DNA from: Planctomycetota bacterium
GTDB taxonomy: Bacteria; Planctomycetota; SZUA-567; H5-PLA8
DNA length: 36,925 nt
Direction: 5' to 3'
NCBI GenBank assembly: GCA_026692735.1
Contig: JAPLOD010000011.1
Location: forward strand, 1 to 36,925
The position numbers and the translations under genes are program-made. The notes beneath the pieces are model-generated. The model was not told the DNA's origin. It saw only the letters and a list, made by a program, of their open reading frames with translations, and searched no databases. Positions 1 to 8,655 of this stretch are shown here, one piece after another (within the stretch, counting starts at the first letter, position 1; each line of letters begins with the position of its first letter).

Positions 1-296
1 ACTGCTGGTTCGGCCTGCCGCAGAAGAGGCATCTCGCCCCCGTCGAGACCGCCGACCGGCTGCTCGCTGAGATGGACCGGGCGGGCGTCGCGAAGGCGCT
101 GGTGTGGCACATCACGCAGCGGGAGTGCTCCGCGTCCGCCGGGAACGGCTTCCTCGCCAAGGCGATCGGCCGCCGGGACCGCCTGACCGGGTGCTGGACG
201 ATCCTGCCGCCGCAGTGCGGGGAGACGCCGCCCGCGCGCGTCATGAGGCACGGTAACGCCATGCATGGACTGTCTTCCGCGCCCGGCGATGCGTGA
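1..296 (+). pseudogene. Truncated duplicate of the amidohydrolase-like gene
   Basis: Bases 1-238 match 2851-3088 with 12 mismatches, about 95% identity, in the same orientation and reading frame. They encode residues 8 to about 86 of the protein made from 2832. After base 238 the match stops inside the codons for PPAR. The frame then runs through about 19 unrelated residues to a stop at 294-296. The window begins inside this copy, so its start is not visible. All of the conserved C-terminal half is missing, so I read it as a dead 5' fragment rather than a working gene. A misassembly at the contig edge is the main alternative. Confidence 0.7.
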
Positions 297-299
297 TGC

Positions 300-2522
300 T
301 CAGTATCCCAACGCGGCCTTATCCGCGGCCCAGATCTTCTCCATCTCCTCGTGCGTGGGCACGTCGCTGCGCGCCCTGCGCCAAGCCGGCTTGTCCTTGT
401 ACTGCATCTCGTTGGCCTGCCAGACAACGATATTGGCCTCCGGGATCTTGCTCAGGATGCCCTTGTACTTCCCGAAACGGATGTCAAACCCCTCGCCAAG
501 AAGAGCCCACGAATGGATCATACCAGTATCGAGCAACCGCGCCGCGAAGACGGTCTCCTCCTTGACGGACTCAATGATCTTCTGCTCGTCCTTGGCCTTG
601 TCCGCATCCTCCACGTTCTTCCGCAGCACGAAGAGGTAATGGAAGTACATGCGTATTTGGTCCACCCTGGCCAGGTACTCGGGCATGTCCTTGACGAGTT
701 CAGCGGCCTTGCCGAGATAATTGAACGTATTCTGCAGGCCGTCGGGCATTCGCTTGACGCGAATACCCCCTCCCCAGTCTGTAAAGCGTTCGAGATAGGG
801 TTGTTGGGTCAGGTCTATCTCCCCGGCCGCCGCGATCTTCCTGGGCGGTCCCCAGAACTGGGTATAGTACTTCTTCATAGGCTCTGCGGCCGGACCAAAG
901 GCCTTGTCAAAAAAGTCCCGCATGAGCGTTTCCGTGTCGCTTTCCGTGTCCCACCAGAGCCTAGCCGCCATGTAGTACCCCAGCCCCTGGGCACCCCAGT
1001 TGTTGGACATCTCGGTATAGTAACCTTCAGCGCCGTGCTTTTTGTCCTCATTCACGCTCCTTACCAAGCATTCGAGGTTGCCGGAGCCAGCGTTTTTGGG
1101 ACCAGGGCCATCCTTAAACCACTCGTAAACGTCGTAGTAAGCATAGATGCCCGGGTGGGCCTTCTTTTTGGCGAGAGCCTCCAGCATGTCTCCCATGGAA
1201 ACGCGCGTCCAGCGGAAGCACTGACATACGGGGACATAGACGTTGGGATGCAGGTCGAAAGTGGGAGGATGTGAATGGTGGCTGTAAGCAAGGCAACTGA
1301 GGAGGACGTCGGGGTACTTCTTGCCCACTTCCTCCGCCACCTTGTTGACGAAGTTGAAGACGGTCTCGGAAGTGAGTCCGGCGAGCTGGCCGTCGGGCAT
1401 GTCGGCGAAAAGCAGGTTCCCGCCCTCGAACCTGATGCGCCTCTCCTTGCCCCCCTTGAACATGGCCCGGCAGCGCTCGCATTCGCAGAACCCGACCCAG
1501 TCCGGCGGAGTCAAGGATATCATCCTCTTTCCGCTGGCGGCCCGCGCCAGGGCGTATTCGATGCCTTTCTGGATAACCTCCGGATTGGTGTAGCAAGGCT
1601 TGGTGGCCTGCCTCTTGCCGCCCACCTCGGCGAACCATTCCGGGTGCTCCTTGAAGTCCTTGTCCCTGTTGAGGCCGAACCAGGTCTCGCCGATCTCGCG
1701 GTTCTCTATGGGGCTCAGGCGGTTGCGCGGGCTCCAGACGACGGGATCGCCGTCGCCGCCGTACCACATCGAGCGCATGATGGGAAAGTCGGGCTTCTGC
1801 CGCTCGTCCAGCGCCACCGTGATGTCGGGCCGCTTGGGAATGACTTCCCACGCCTCTCCAGGGAAGAACCACCGGCAGCCGAGCCTGTCGAGCAGCGTGT
1901 ACACGGCGTGCGACACGCCGTACCGGCTCCCGCCGGCGACGAGCACCTGCGAGTCGCGCGTCGTCCGCAGCACGAGTTCCTCCTCGGCCAGATCCTTGGG
2001 GATGCCGCCCCACTCGAACGCGCCCGCCTCGCCCACGTAGATTCCCGGACCGCGCCCGGCCGGGAACTTATCAACCAGCTTGAGATCGAATCTGTCCCCG
2101 CTCATGCTGTTCAGGCACCTCTCAAGGTCGTCCGCCCAGCCCCTCGCCTCGCACACCGCCTTCAGGGCGGCCATCTCTCCCTCGAGCGTCTTGGCCTCGT
2201 CCGGCTTCTTCCCCCGAACCGCGGCGTCGCGCTTATTTTCGAGGTCTGTAACCCGCTTCTCCAATTCCTTTTGGCTCTTGCCAGCGTTGGCCTGTAGCGC
2301 CTCTGCCAGCGGTCCCACCGCCACGCAGATCGGCAGCACGGCCTTGCCGCCCTTGGCCAGAGTGACCTCGGGCGCTGCGGCTCTCGGTGCGGCTCCCGGG
2401 GACCGCGCATCTTCCTTCGGCCCTGTGAACTGGGCCGCGATAAGCGCGGTCCCGGTTCCCGCGACGACTGACGCGGCCAGGACGATCCCGGCGACGAGAT
2501 TCACCTTGGCCCAGAACATCAT
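300..2522 (-). CDS. Secreted DUF4838 protein, glycosidase-like
   Basis: The protein is 740 residues from the ATG at 2522, preceded by GGAG eight bases upstream. An earlier in-frame ATG at 2696 lies upstream of the likely promoter at 2601-2629 and is rejected. Residues 4-31 form a hydrophobic signal or anchor (VNLVAGIVLAASVVAGTGTA). Residues about 81-127 are a charged, coiled-coil-like stretch. The segment around GVSHAVYTLLDRLGCRWFFP is the N-terminal motif shared by DUF4838 and GH67-type alpha-glucuronidase N-domains. It is followed by a large TIM-barrel-like region with CECERC and conserved aromatic residues. DUF4838 proteins are frequent in PVC polysaccharide gene sets, but no biochemical function is established. 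It is probably periplasmic or surface-attached. It lies between two copies of an amidohydrolase 5' segment and is divergent from the intact copy. Confidence 0.85.
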   Translation of the reverse strand: MMFWAKVNLVAGIVLAASVVAGTGTALIAAQFTGPKEDARSPGAAPRAAAPEVTLAKGGKAVLPICVAVGPLAEALQANAGKSQKELEKRVTDLENKRDAAVRGKKPDEAKTLEGEMAALKAVCEARGWADDLERCLNSMSGDRFDLKLVDKFPAGRGPGIYVGEAGAFEWGGIPKDLAEEELVLRTTRDSQVLVAGGSRYGVSHAVYTLLDRLGCRWFFPGEAWEVIPKRPDITVALDERQKPDFPIMRSMWYGGDGDPVVWSPRNRLSPIENREIGETWFGLNRDKDFKEHPEWFAEVGGKRQATKPCYTNPEVIQKGIEYALARAASGKRMISLTPPDWVGFCECERCRAMFKGGKERRIRFEGGNLLFADMPDGQLAGLTSETVFNFVNKVAEEVGKKYPDVLLSCLAYSHHSHPPTFDLHPNVYVPVCQCFRWTRVSMGDMLEALAKKKAHPGIYAYYDVYEWFKDGPGPKNAGSGNLECLVRSVNEDKKHGAEGYYTEMSNNWGAQGLGYYMAARLWWDTESDTETLMRDFFDKAFGPAAEPMKKYYTQFWGPPRKIAAAGEIDLTQQPYLERFTDWGGGIRVKRMPDGLQNTFNYLGKAAELVKDMPEYLARVDQIRMYFHYLFVLRKNVEDADKAKDEQKIIESVKEETVFAARLLDTGMIHSWALLGEGFDIRFGKYKGILSKIPEANIVVWQANEMQYKDKPAWRRARSDVPTHEEMEKIWAADKAALGY

Positions 2523-2600
2523 CTTGAGCGCTCCTTTCGTGACCCCGACCGCCGCTTTCCGGCGCCATCCGCCTGTGCGTCCGCGTGCGCATCTCTCAGC

Positions 2601-2629
2601 ACGATACGCCAGCGCCTTGTGCGGTGCAA
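2601..2629 (-). promoter_or_regulatory. Sigma70-type promoter for the DUF4838 gene
   Basis: On the minus strand there is TTGCAC (2624-2629), a 17-base spacer and TATCGT (2601-2606). This would start transcription near 2594 and give a leader of about 70 bases before the ATG at 2522. The TTGC -35 box recurs at other promoters in the window. Confidence 0.5.
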
Positions 2630-2831
2630 GGCGGAGGAAGCGGCTTCTTGTGCCTGTGGCGGTCGGGTCGTAAAGCCGGACCCCGCATTGCTCCACACGC
2701 CTTTACTTTGGGCGCAAAGCTGGTATGGGGTGATATCATCGGACAATTGAACGCCACCGAACCCGCGGTGGGACGTGCTGGACAGCCCTCTCCGGGTCTG
2801 GTATCCATCCCGGGGTTCCAGGAGCGCGCCG

Positions 2832-3581
2832 ATGGAGTTCTTCGACTGCAACTGCTGGTTCGGCCTGCCGCAGAAGAGGCATCTCGCCCCCGTCGAGACC
2901 GCCGACCGACTGCTCGCCGAGATGGACCGGGCGGGCATCACGAAAGCACTTGTATGGCACATAACGCAGCGGGAGTGCTCCGCGTCTGCCGGGAACGACT
3001 TCCTCGCCAAGGCGATCGGCCGCCGGGACCGCCTGACCGGGTGTTGGACGATCCTGCCGCCGCAGTGCGGGGAGACGCCGCCCGCGCGGGAGCTTTTCGA
3101 CAGGATGGCCCGGACGAACCTTCGCGCGCTCCGGGCGTTCCCCAGCGACCACCGATACCTGCTCAACCGGGTCGCGCTGGGGCCGCTGCTCGACGAGGCC
3201 GTGCGCGCCAAAGTCCCGCTGCTGCTGTCTGTCGCCAAGGGCGCGGGCTGGCGGGAGGTCTACGACCTGCTCGCGGAGTTTCCCGACCTGACCTGCGTCG
3301 TCTGCGACCACGGCTGCTGGGGCACGGACCGCCAGTTCCGGCCGCTGATCGAACGGTACCCCCGCGTTTATATTGACCTGGCGGCGTACCTGCTGGACGG
3401 CGGCATCGAGGATTTCGTGGAGAAGTACGGCCCCGACCGGATGCTCTTCTCCACGGGCTTCCCCGATGCCTACCACGGGGGCATGATGCTGGCGTTACGC
3501 CACGCGAAGATCCCCAAGGCGGCGAAGCGCGCCATCGCCTCGGGCAACCTGGAGCGCATCCTGTCGGAGGCGCGGCTGTGA
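2832..3581 (+). CDS. Amidohydrolase-2 family protein, probable pseudoenzyme
   Basis: The protein is 249 residues, starting at the ATG with GGAG eight bases upstream. Overall it resembles the Amidohydrolase_2 (PF04909) TIM-barrel family. The usual N-terminal metal motif HxH is replaced by D5-C-N-C8. The C-terminal GTDxP motif, whose Asp binds metal or activates water, reads STGFP (207-211), with Gly209 in place of Asp. Loss of both ligand sets suggests it is not a conventional zinc hydrolase. The stop overlaps the start of the next amidohydrolase by four bases (GTGA), so the two are translationally coupled. It could be a structural or regulatory partner of that protein. No signal peptide is visible, so it should be cytoplasmic. 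Its 5' part is duplicated at 1-238. Confidence 0.85.
   Translation: MEFFDCNCWFGLPQKRHLAPVETADRLLAEMDRAGITKALVWHITQRECSASAGNDFLAKAIGRRDRLTGCWTILPPQCGETPPARELFDRMARTNLRALRAFPSDHRYLLNRVALGPLLDEAVRAKVPLLLSVAKGAGWREVYDLLAEFPDLTCVVCDHGCWGTDRQFRPLIERYPRVYIDLAAYLLDGGIEDFVEKYGPDRMLFSTGFPDAYHGGMMLALRHAKIPKAAKRAIASGNLERILSEARL
2851..3088 (+). repeat. Direct repeat, intact copy of the segment at 1-238
   Basis: This is the second copy of a 238-base direct repeat with 12 mismatches to bases 1-238. The two copies are 2850 bases apart and enclose the DUF4838 gene. The mismatches fall at both silent and replacement positions, so the duplication is not brand new. Confidence 0.9.
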
Positions 3582-4405
3582 TCAACCACACTCCGCTTGC
3601 ACGGGCTTTCTGGAACCGAGGACGGGTCCGGGGCTGCCCCGTCTACGACATGCACGGCCACATGGGGCCGTACAGCGCGATCTATTTCCCGCGCGGCGAG
3701 ACGGCCCGGATGATCGAGACGATGGACGAGGCCGGCGTGGCCATGCTGTGCTTCTCGCATCACCACGCGCTCACCGCTCCCGATATCGGCAACGCGCCCG
3801 CAATCAAGGCCGTGCGCGCGTACCCGAAGCGCCTGCGGGCGTATTGCGCGCTCAACGCGAACTACCCGGAGACCATCCGCCGGGAAGTGAGGACGTTCGA
3901 CCGCTACCGCGACGTGTACGTCGGCTACAAAACGCTCGCCGATTACCACGGCATCCCAATCTCGGCCGAACCGTACAAGCCGGCCTGGGAGCACGCGGAC
4001 GCCTGCGGACTTCTGGTCCTGAACCACACCTGGGGCGGCAGCGCGAACGACGGCGCCGAGTCCGTCCGCGACGTCGCCCGGCGGTATCCCGGGGCCAAGA
4101 TTCTCCTCGGCCACTCGCTCCATGGCGACTGGGACACGGCCGTGGAGATCGCGCGGGAGTTTCCCAACGTCTATCTTGAACTGACCGCGGTGCTCGACGA
4201 CCGCGGGGCCATCGAGCGCTTCGCGGAAGGCGCGGGCTCCGACCGAATGCTCTTTGGCACGGACCTGCCCTGGTTTGATCCCCATCACGGGATCGGCGCG
4301 CTCCTGTCGGCCGACATCACCGACGCGGACCGCCACAACATCCTCCACCGGAACGCCGAGAAGCTCCTCGCGCCCTTTGTGCCGGAGATCAAGGCCGGTA
4401 GATAG
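3578..4405 (+). CDS. Amidohydrolase-2 family metal-dependent hydrolase
   Basis: The protein is 275 residues. It starts at the GTG overlapping the stop of the upstream gene (GTGA). It keeps the family's metal motifs: H26-G-H28 in YDMHGHMG, LNHTW and LLGHSLHG in the middle, and GTD229LP near the C-terminus. The family (PF04909) contains decarboxylases, lactonases and hydrolases of small cyclic acids, and the substrate cannot be read from sequence. There is no signal peptide. It is co-transcribed with its degenerate paralogue, so the two may act as a mixed complex. In PVC genomes such pairs often sit beside carbohydrate genes, which fits the DUF4838 neighbour. Confidence 0.88.
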   Translation: MINHTPLARAFWNRGRVRGCPVYDMHGHMGPYSAIYFPRGETARMIETMDEAGVAMLCFSHHHALTAPDIGNAPAIKAVRAYPKRLRAYCALNANYPETIRREVRTFDRYRDVYVGYKTLADYHGIPISAEPYKPAWEHADACGLLVLNHTWGGSANDGAESVRDVARRYPGAKILLGHSLHGDWDTAVEIAREFPNVYLELTAVLDDRGAIERFAEGAGSDRMLFGTDLPWFDPHHGIGALLSADITDADRHNILHRNAEKLLAPFVPEIKAGR

Positions 4406-4463
4406 CCGTTCGCGCCCCCTTTCCCGTGCTCTCGTACTCCCGCTGAATCTCCACGTCAGCCAG

Positions 4464-4485
4464 CCAGGCCACAAAGACGGCCTGG
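4464..4485 (+). terminator. Hairpin downstream of the amidohydrolase operon
   Basis: CCAGGCC (4464-4470) and GGCCTGG (4479-4485) form a perfect 7-bp stem with an 8-base loop, about 60 bases after the operon stop. No T-run follows, so it is either a weak terminator or an mRNA-stabilising hairpin. Confidence 0.3.
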
Positions 4486-4964
4486 TGGACGATGGATCCG
4501 CCGGTCCCATGCACCCCGTTTTCGTCGCCACGGTTTGGTTACTCGTCACTACGGGGTAGTCGCCTGCAGCGATCTCGCGATGAATGCGACCGCTGCCTGG
4601 AGACGAACCCCCACCGACGAACAAGCCATGGCGCGCCCACATCAAGAACGAGTTGCTGCAAGATTAACCACAGCGTAGCGTAGGAGGAAAATGGGGCAAG
4701 GTAAGACAAAACAGCAGACCAAATCAGGATGGTTGATTGCGGTGGGGCACCAGCGTAGCACATTCCTACCAGGGCAGTCTTGATGGTGGGAGGGCGGAAC
4801 CATGGCGCGAGGAGAACGGATACCGAGAACAGCGTGGCCGGCGCGGCGGAAGGCATGGGCGCGGCGCTTGGAGGAGTGGGCGGCGAGCTGCAGAATGACG
4901 TACACCGTGCCGCGGGCGGCGTAAAGGCCGAAGACGGCGGCATGGATCTCTTTTCAAAGCAAAC

Positions 4965-4991
4965 TTGACTTGGTGGGGAAGGGCGTATCTT
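4965..4991 (+). promoter_or_regulatory. Putative promoter of the SbcDC-like operon
   Basis: TTGACT (4965-4970) is followed by TATCTT (4986-4991) after a 15-base spacer, or by a 16-base spacer if the -35 is read as CTTGAC. It lies about 30 bases before the ATG at 5023. It argues against the longer in-frame start at 4990. Confidence 0.4.
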
Positions 4992-5022
4992 GCGCCCCAT
5001 TGGCGATGGGGCCGACCGAAGC

Positions 5023-6180
5023 ATGTTGATCGCGCATCTCTCCGACCTGCACTTGGGACGCAAATCCAACGGCGACCCGCAGGGCGCTATCCGGCTCAAT
5101 TCGCTGCGGCGCGCAATTGTGGACAAACTGCCGCAGGCCGGCCCGGAGGCCATCGTCATCGCCGGCGACATGTTCGACAGTTCGCAGGTGGAGCGGGGTG
5201 TGGTGCAGGAGGCGGCGCGCGTCCTGGACAAAGCGCGCAACAAAGACGACCGCCCGGTTCCGGTCGTCGTCATCTCCGGCAATCATGATCCCAGCGAGGC
5301 CGAGACTCTGTGGGCCACGTTCCGCGAGGTTCTCGGCCCGGACACCCTCGTCCAGGTCGTCCTGACGCAGCAAGTCATTGAGCTGTTGCGGGGCGAGTTG
5401 CGGATCGAAGCCTACCCCTGTCCGACGCGCTACAGCCCGGAGAGGCCGTGGGAGCACAGGCTGCCGCCGAAGGGCGGCGCGGGTGTGACGGTCGTGCTGG
5501 CGCACGGCACATTGCTGGGCGGGCCCGTTCCGGAAGATGAACAAGAAGCCTACCCATTTACCGAAGCAGACGCGGCGGGCCTGGGGGTGGAGTACGTGGC
5601 GTTGGGGCATTTCCACGGCGTTTATCCGCCTTGGGGCGCCGCGAGCGAGATCGAACGCGGCTACTGCTACTGCGGCACGCACGAACCGGATCAATTCAGC
5701 GGCGACGCCGGCTGGGCGATCCTCGCGTCGCTGCGCAAGGGCAAGCCCGCGTTGCTGAAGCGGCTGCGGCTGGCGGAGCGGCTGTGGCAGGAGTTCGAGA
5801 TTCTCGGTCCGGCCGACATCGGCAAGCTCAAGGCGCTGCGCCAGCAGGTCGAAGCCGACAGCGACCCGCAGCGGTTCGTGGTTCGCGTCAAAGTCGGAGC
5901 CAAGACCAGGCTGGCGCCCGAGGAAGCGGCGCAGCTCGATGAGATCAAGGCGGCTCTGACCGCGCTGGGCGTCTGCCTGCAGCAGCACGGCGAATTCGCC
6001 ACGTACATCAATGTCGAGGCGCTCGATCTGCAGTCCTTGCCCGGCGGCGCCGTCAAGCATGCGCTGCTGGCGCTGCAAGGCGAATTGAATGGCTGCGCCG
6101 ACCCCGCGCGCCGCGAACTGCTCTCCGCCGCGCTGCAGATCGGCTGGCAGTTGTGTAAAGAAGAGGGCGCGCGCAGATGA
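5023..6180 (+). CDS. SbcD/Mre11-like metallophosphoesterase nuclease
   Basis: The protein is 385 residues from the ATG giving MLIAHLSDLHLG. All calcineurin-type phosphoesterase motifs are present: D8-x-H10, GD49MFD, GN87HD, H161 in LAHGT, and GH196-F-H198. These ligate two metals in the Mre11/SbcD nuclease family, which cuts DNA ends and hairpins together with a Rad50/SbcC ATPase. The C-terminal part (about 220-385) would be the capping and partner-binding region. Its stop overlaps the start of the SbcC-like gene (ATGA), so the subunits are coupled. An alternative start at 4990 sits inside the predicted promoter. It is cytoplasmic. A role in repair or in defence against foreign DNA cannot be told apart from sequence alone. 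Confidence 0.88.
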   Translation: MLIAHLSDLHLGRKSNGDPQGAIRLNSLRRAIVDKLPQAGPEAIVIAGDMFDSSQVERGVVQEAARVLDKARNKDDRPVPVVVISGNHDPSEAETLWATFREVLGPDTLVQVVLTQQVIELLRGELRIEAYPCPTRYSPERPWEHRLPPKGGAGVTVVLAHGTLLGGPVPEDEQEAYPFTEADAAGLGVEYVALGHFHGVYPPWGAASEIERGYCYCGTHEPDQFSGDAGWAILASLRKGKPALLKRLRLAERLWQEFEILGPADIGKLKALRQQVEADSDPQRFVVRVKVGAKTRLAPEEAAQLDEIKAALTALGVCLQQHGEFATYINVEALDLQSLPGGAVKHALLALQGELNGCADPARRELLSAALQIGWQLCKEEGARR

Positions 6181-8648
6181 TCCTGAAAAGCGTTGAACTA
6201 CGGCAGGTGCGCCGGATCAAATCGGTCAAGCTCGATCTATCCAACCCCCTGACCGTAATCGGCGGCCCCCAAGGCGTCGGCAAAACGACCGTTCAAAGGG
6301 CCATCCTCGCCTCGCTCTTCCTACTGAGCAAGAAGGAACGCGATGCGCTTCAGTCGCGCTTCGATCTGGACAGTTCGCCTGGCTCCACGCTGGTCTGCAC
6401 CAAGCAGGCCGGAGGGGCCGAGATTGTGCTGAAACGCGACCTGCTGGACGATAGTGGCGAGTGGCGCGAAGACGGGGTCGTCATCAAGGCGAAGGGCAAA
6501 GCGCTGGAAAGGATGCAGGAAGTGCTGCCGATTTCGCCCGATGCGGCCGCGCTGCTGTTGTGGGGGCTGCAGGAGGAGATGGCGGCGGTCCTGGAGGCAT
6601 TTCCGGCCGACGGCCACTCGCTGCTGGCCCACGCGGTCATCCGTGGCGGCGGACCGGATCCGAAGCAGGTGATTGCGGACCTCGAAAAGGAAAGCAAAGC
6701 GGCCAGGAGCAGAGGCGCTGTCAACCCCGGCGTGCTCACGCGCTGCGAGCAACGCGTTGAGGGTCTAAGGAAGGAGTTGGGGGACGCGCGAACCGCGGCG
6801 GCGAAGGTCACGGATCTGCAGAGCGGATTCGGGCCCGCGAAGAAAAAGCTGGCAACCGCCAAACAGCATTGCGAAGAGATCGCGAAACGGATCGAGCAGT
6901 TCGAGAAGCTGGAAATCCCGTTAGACGCGACATTGCAGGCCGCCAGGGGAGTTACCGAGCTGGAGGCCAAGATCCAGGAGTGGGACGGACTCGACGACAA
7001 GATCGCCAAGAGGAAAAAGAACTTGGCAGATCGGCAGTCTGAGCTGAACACGCTGGAGGCGCATTACCGCGTCGCGCGGGACGACGATCTGACCCGGCGG
7101 ATCGCCGAACGCGAAGACCAGATCAAGGCGATTGAGGAAGCGCAAAGACAGCGCGCCGCCCTGGAAGAAAAGGCGCGGGAAAAGGCCCGGCCGGGGAAAT
7201 CTGAGGAAGACGAGAAGAACCGGATCGAGAAGGACATCGAGAAGCACCTAGCGAGCATGGCGGCCACCGGCGTCTCGTACGAATTGTCCGTCCAGTCCGG
7301 CTCCAAGCTCGTGCAGATCGCCGAAGACGGCTCCGCGCCGAAATCGGTCCGGCTCAAGGCCGGCGAGGAACACCAGGGTGTTGTCGGGCGCGTGGTGATC
7401 GTCGCCGATGAGCTGCGGATCGCAGCCGGGGGGAAGCAGGATCTCAGCGGACTCAAGCGGCTGGTGGACACAGCGCGCGGAGAGCGGGACAAGTTGTTCG
7501 GCCGTTTCGGCGCGGCGGACGCCGCGCAGTTCAACCGGTTGCGTGACGAACGTGCCGCAGTGGAGACCGCGCTGGCCGAGGCGAAGCAAGTTGAAAAGGA
7601 ACTCCAAGCCTCGCGACTGGCGGCGTTCCGTTCAGAACTGCAAGGCCTCCGCCGCGATAAGACCGCGAATGCCGTCAAGGCTGCGGACAGGGAGCGCGCA
7701 GGAAGTCGCGTGCTGGAGTCGCCGGCGGATATCAAGAACGGCCTGAGCAAGAGACAGGGCGCTATCGATGCGGTACGGGAAGAGTTGGCGAACCTCGAGA
7801 ACCAGCGACCGACCGACGCCGAAAGCCTGGCCCTGCGCAAAGAGCTGGACGCGCAACGCAAGTTGGCCGCCAAACACCGGGCCGATTTCGCGCAGGCCGA
7901 TCAGCAGCAGCGCGAACCTTCCGCTGCCTTGCTCCATCAGGTTCAAGATGACCTCAAAAGCGCGCGGGCCATGCAGCCCGGGTTCATCAAGGCCTGGAGC
8001 GAGGCGAGCGACGCGGTGACCAACCTAGCCGCAGAGCTGAAACACGCCAGCCCGCAGCGCGATATTCCCGCAGTGGCGGGAGACCTCCAGGAAGCGGAGA
8101 CCGCTCTGCGCCACGAAGAACTCATGCAGCAGGCGCGCGAATTGCTGGTGCAGACGATTGAAAACAAGATCAGCGCACTGACGGCGAACATTCCGCGCGA
8201 ACTGGGCCAGAGCGTGACCAAACATCTGCAGCGGTTGACGCGGGGCGCGCTGGAAGGCTTGAGCATGACGGAGGGGTTGCAGGTGTCGGCCGTGGCGGAA
8301 AAGGGTTCAACGCTGCAGTGGAAACCGGCCGAACTCTCTTGCGGCGAACGGCACCAGGCGGCGCTGGCGCTGAAAATCGCCGTGGCCTGCGCCATCGCGG
8401 AGAGCAGCGGGCCGGTGTTTGTGATTCTGGACGACAGCCTGGTCAGCTTCGATCCGCAGCGCCGCGCCGCGGCCGAGAAGCTGCTGCTGGACTTGGTCGC
8501 CGACGGCAAGCTGCAGGTCATCCTGCTCACTTGCCACACCGACTGGGCGGAGGACTGGCGCCGCCGCACGCCCGAGAGAATCCATTACATCGAGCTGGGC
8601 CGCGTCGCCGAATACTATCGCCCCCCTCCGTCGCTCAGCGCCGAATGA
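6177..8648 (+). CDS. SbcC/Rad50-like (YhaN-type) SMC-family ATPase
   Basis: The protein is 823 residues. The start codon overlaps the SbcD-like stop (ATGA). Walker A is G30PQGVGKT37, the ABC signature is L720SCGE724, and Walker B is ILD752D753 followed by SLVSFD. This DD form, in place of DE, is also known in YhaN-type proteins. Long Glu/Lys/Ala-rich coiled coils fill about 160-350 and 440-690. There is no CxxC zinc hook at the apex. Instead, residues about 357-435 look like a compact beta-rich domain (VRLKAGEEHQGVVGRVVIVA). With the upstream nuclease it should form an Mre11-Rad50-type complex that tethers or processes DNA ends. It is shorter than E. coli SbcC (about 1050 residues), mainly through shorter arms. 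The biological role is inferred. Confidence 0.88.
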   Translation: MILKSVELRQVRRIKSVKLDLSNPLTVIGGPQGVGKTTVQRAILASLFLLSKKERDALQSRFDLDSSPGSTLVCTKQAGGAEIVLKRDLLDDSGEWREDGVVIKAKGKALERMQEVLPISPDAAALLLWGLQEEMAAVLEAFPADGHSLLAHAVIRGGGPDPKQVIADLEKESKAARSRGAVNPGVLTRCEQRVEGLRKELGDARTAAAKVTDLQSGFGPAKKKLATAKQHCEEIAKRIEQFEKLEIPLDATLQAARGVTELEAKIQEWDGLDDKIAKRKKNLADRQSELNTLEAHYRVARDDDLTRRIAEREDQIKAIEEAQRQRAALEEKAREKARPGKSEEDEKNRIEKDIEKHLASMAATGVSYELSVQSGSKLVQIAEDGSAPKSVRLKAGEEHQGVVGRVVIVADELRIAAGGKQDLSGLKRLVDTARGERDKLFGRFGAADAAQFNRLRDERAAVETALAEAKQVEKELQASRLAAFRSELQGLRRDKTANAVKAADRERAGSRVLESPADIKNGLSKRQGAIDAVREELANLENQRPTDAESLALRKELDAQRKLAAKHRADFAQADQQQREPSAALLHQVQDDLKSARAMQPGFIKAWSEASDAVTNLAAELKHASPQRDIPAVAGDLQEAETALRHEELMQQARELLVQTIENKISALTANIPRELGQSVTKHLQRLTRGALEGLSMTEGLQVSAVAEKGSTLQWKPAELSCGERHQAALALKIAVACAIAESSGPVFVILDDSLVSFDPQRRAAAEKLLLDLVADGKLQVILLTCHTDWAEDWRRRTPERIHYIELGRVAEYYRPPPSLSAE

Positions 8649-8655
8649 GGGCCTT

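Larger units (their letters stand above)
4406..5022. other. Intergenic region without a recognisable gene
   Basis: About 600 bases separate the amidohydrolase operon from the SbcD-like gene. Short open frames exist on both strands but none has a recognisable motif or a good ribosome binding site. The region holds a hairpin at 4464-4485 and a promoter near 4965-4991. Confidence 0.5.

Noticed and set aside
4780-4968. Small plus-strand frame of 62 codons
   Set aside because: No ribosome binding site or recognisable motif; it overlaps the promoter of the SbcD-like gene.
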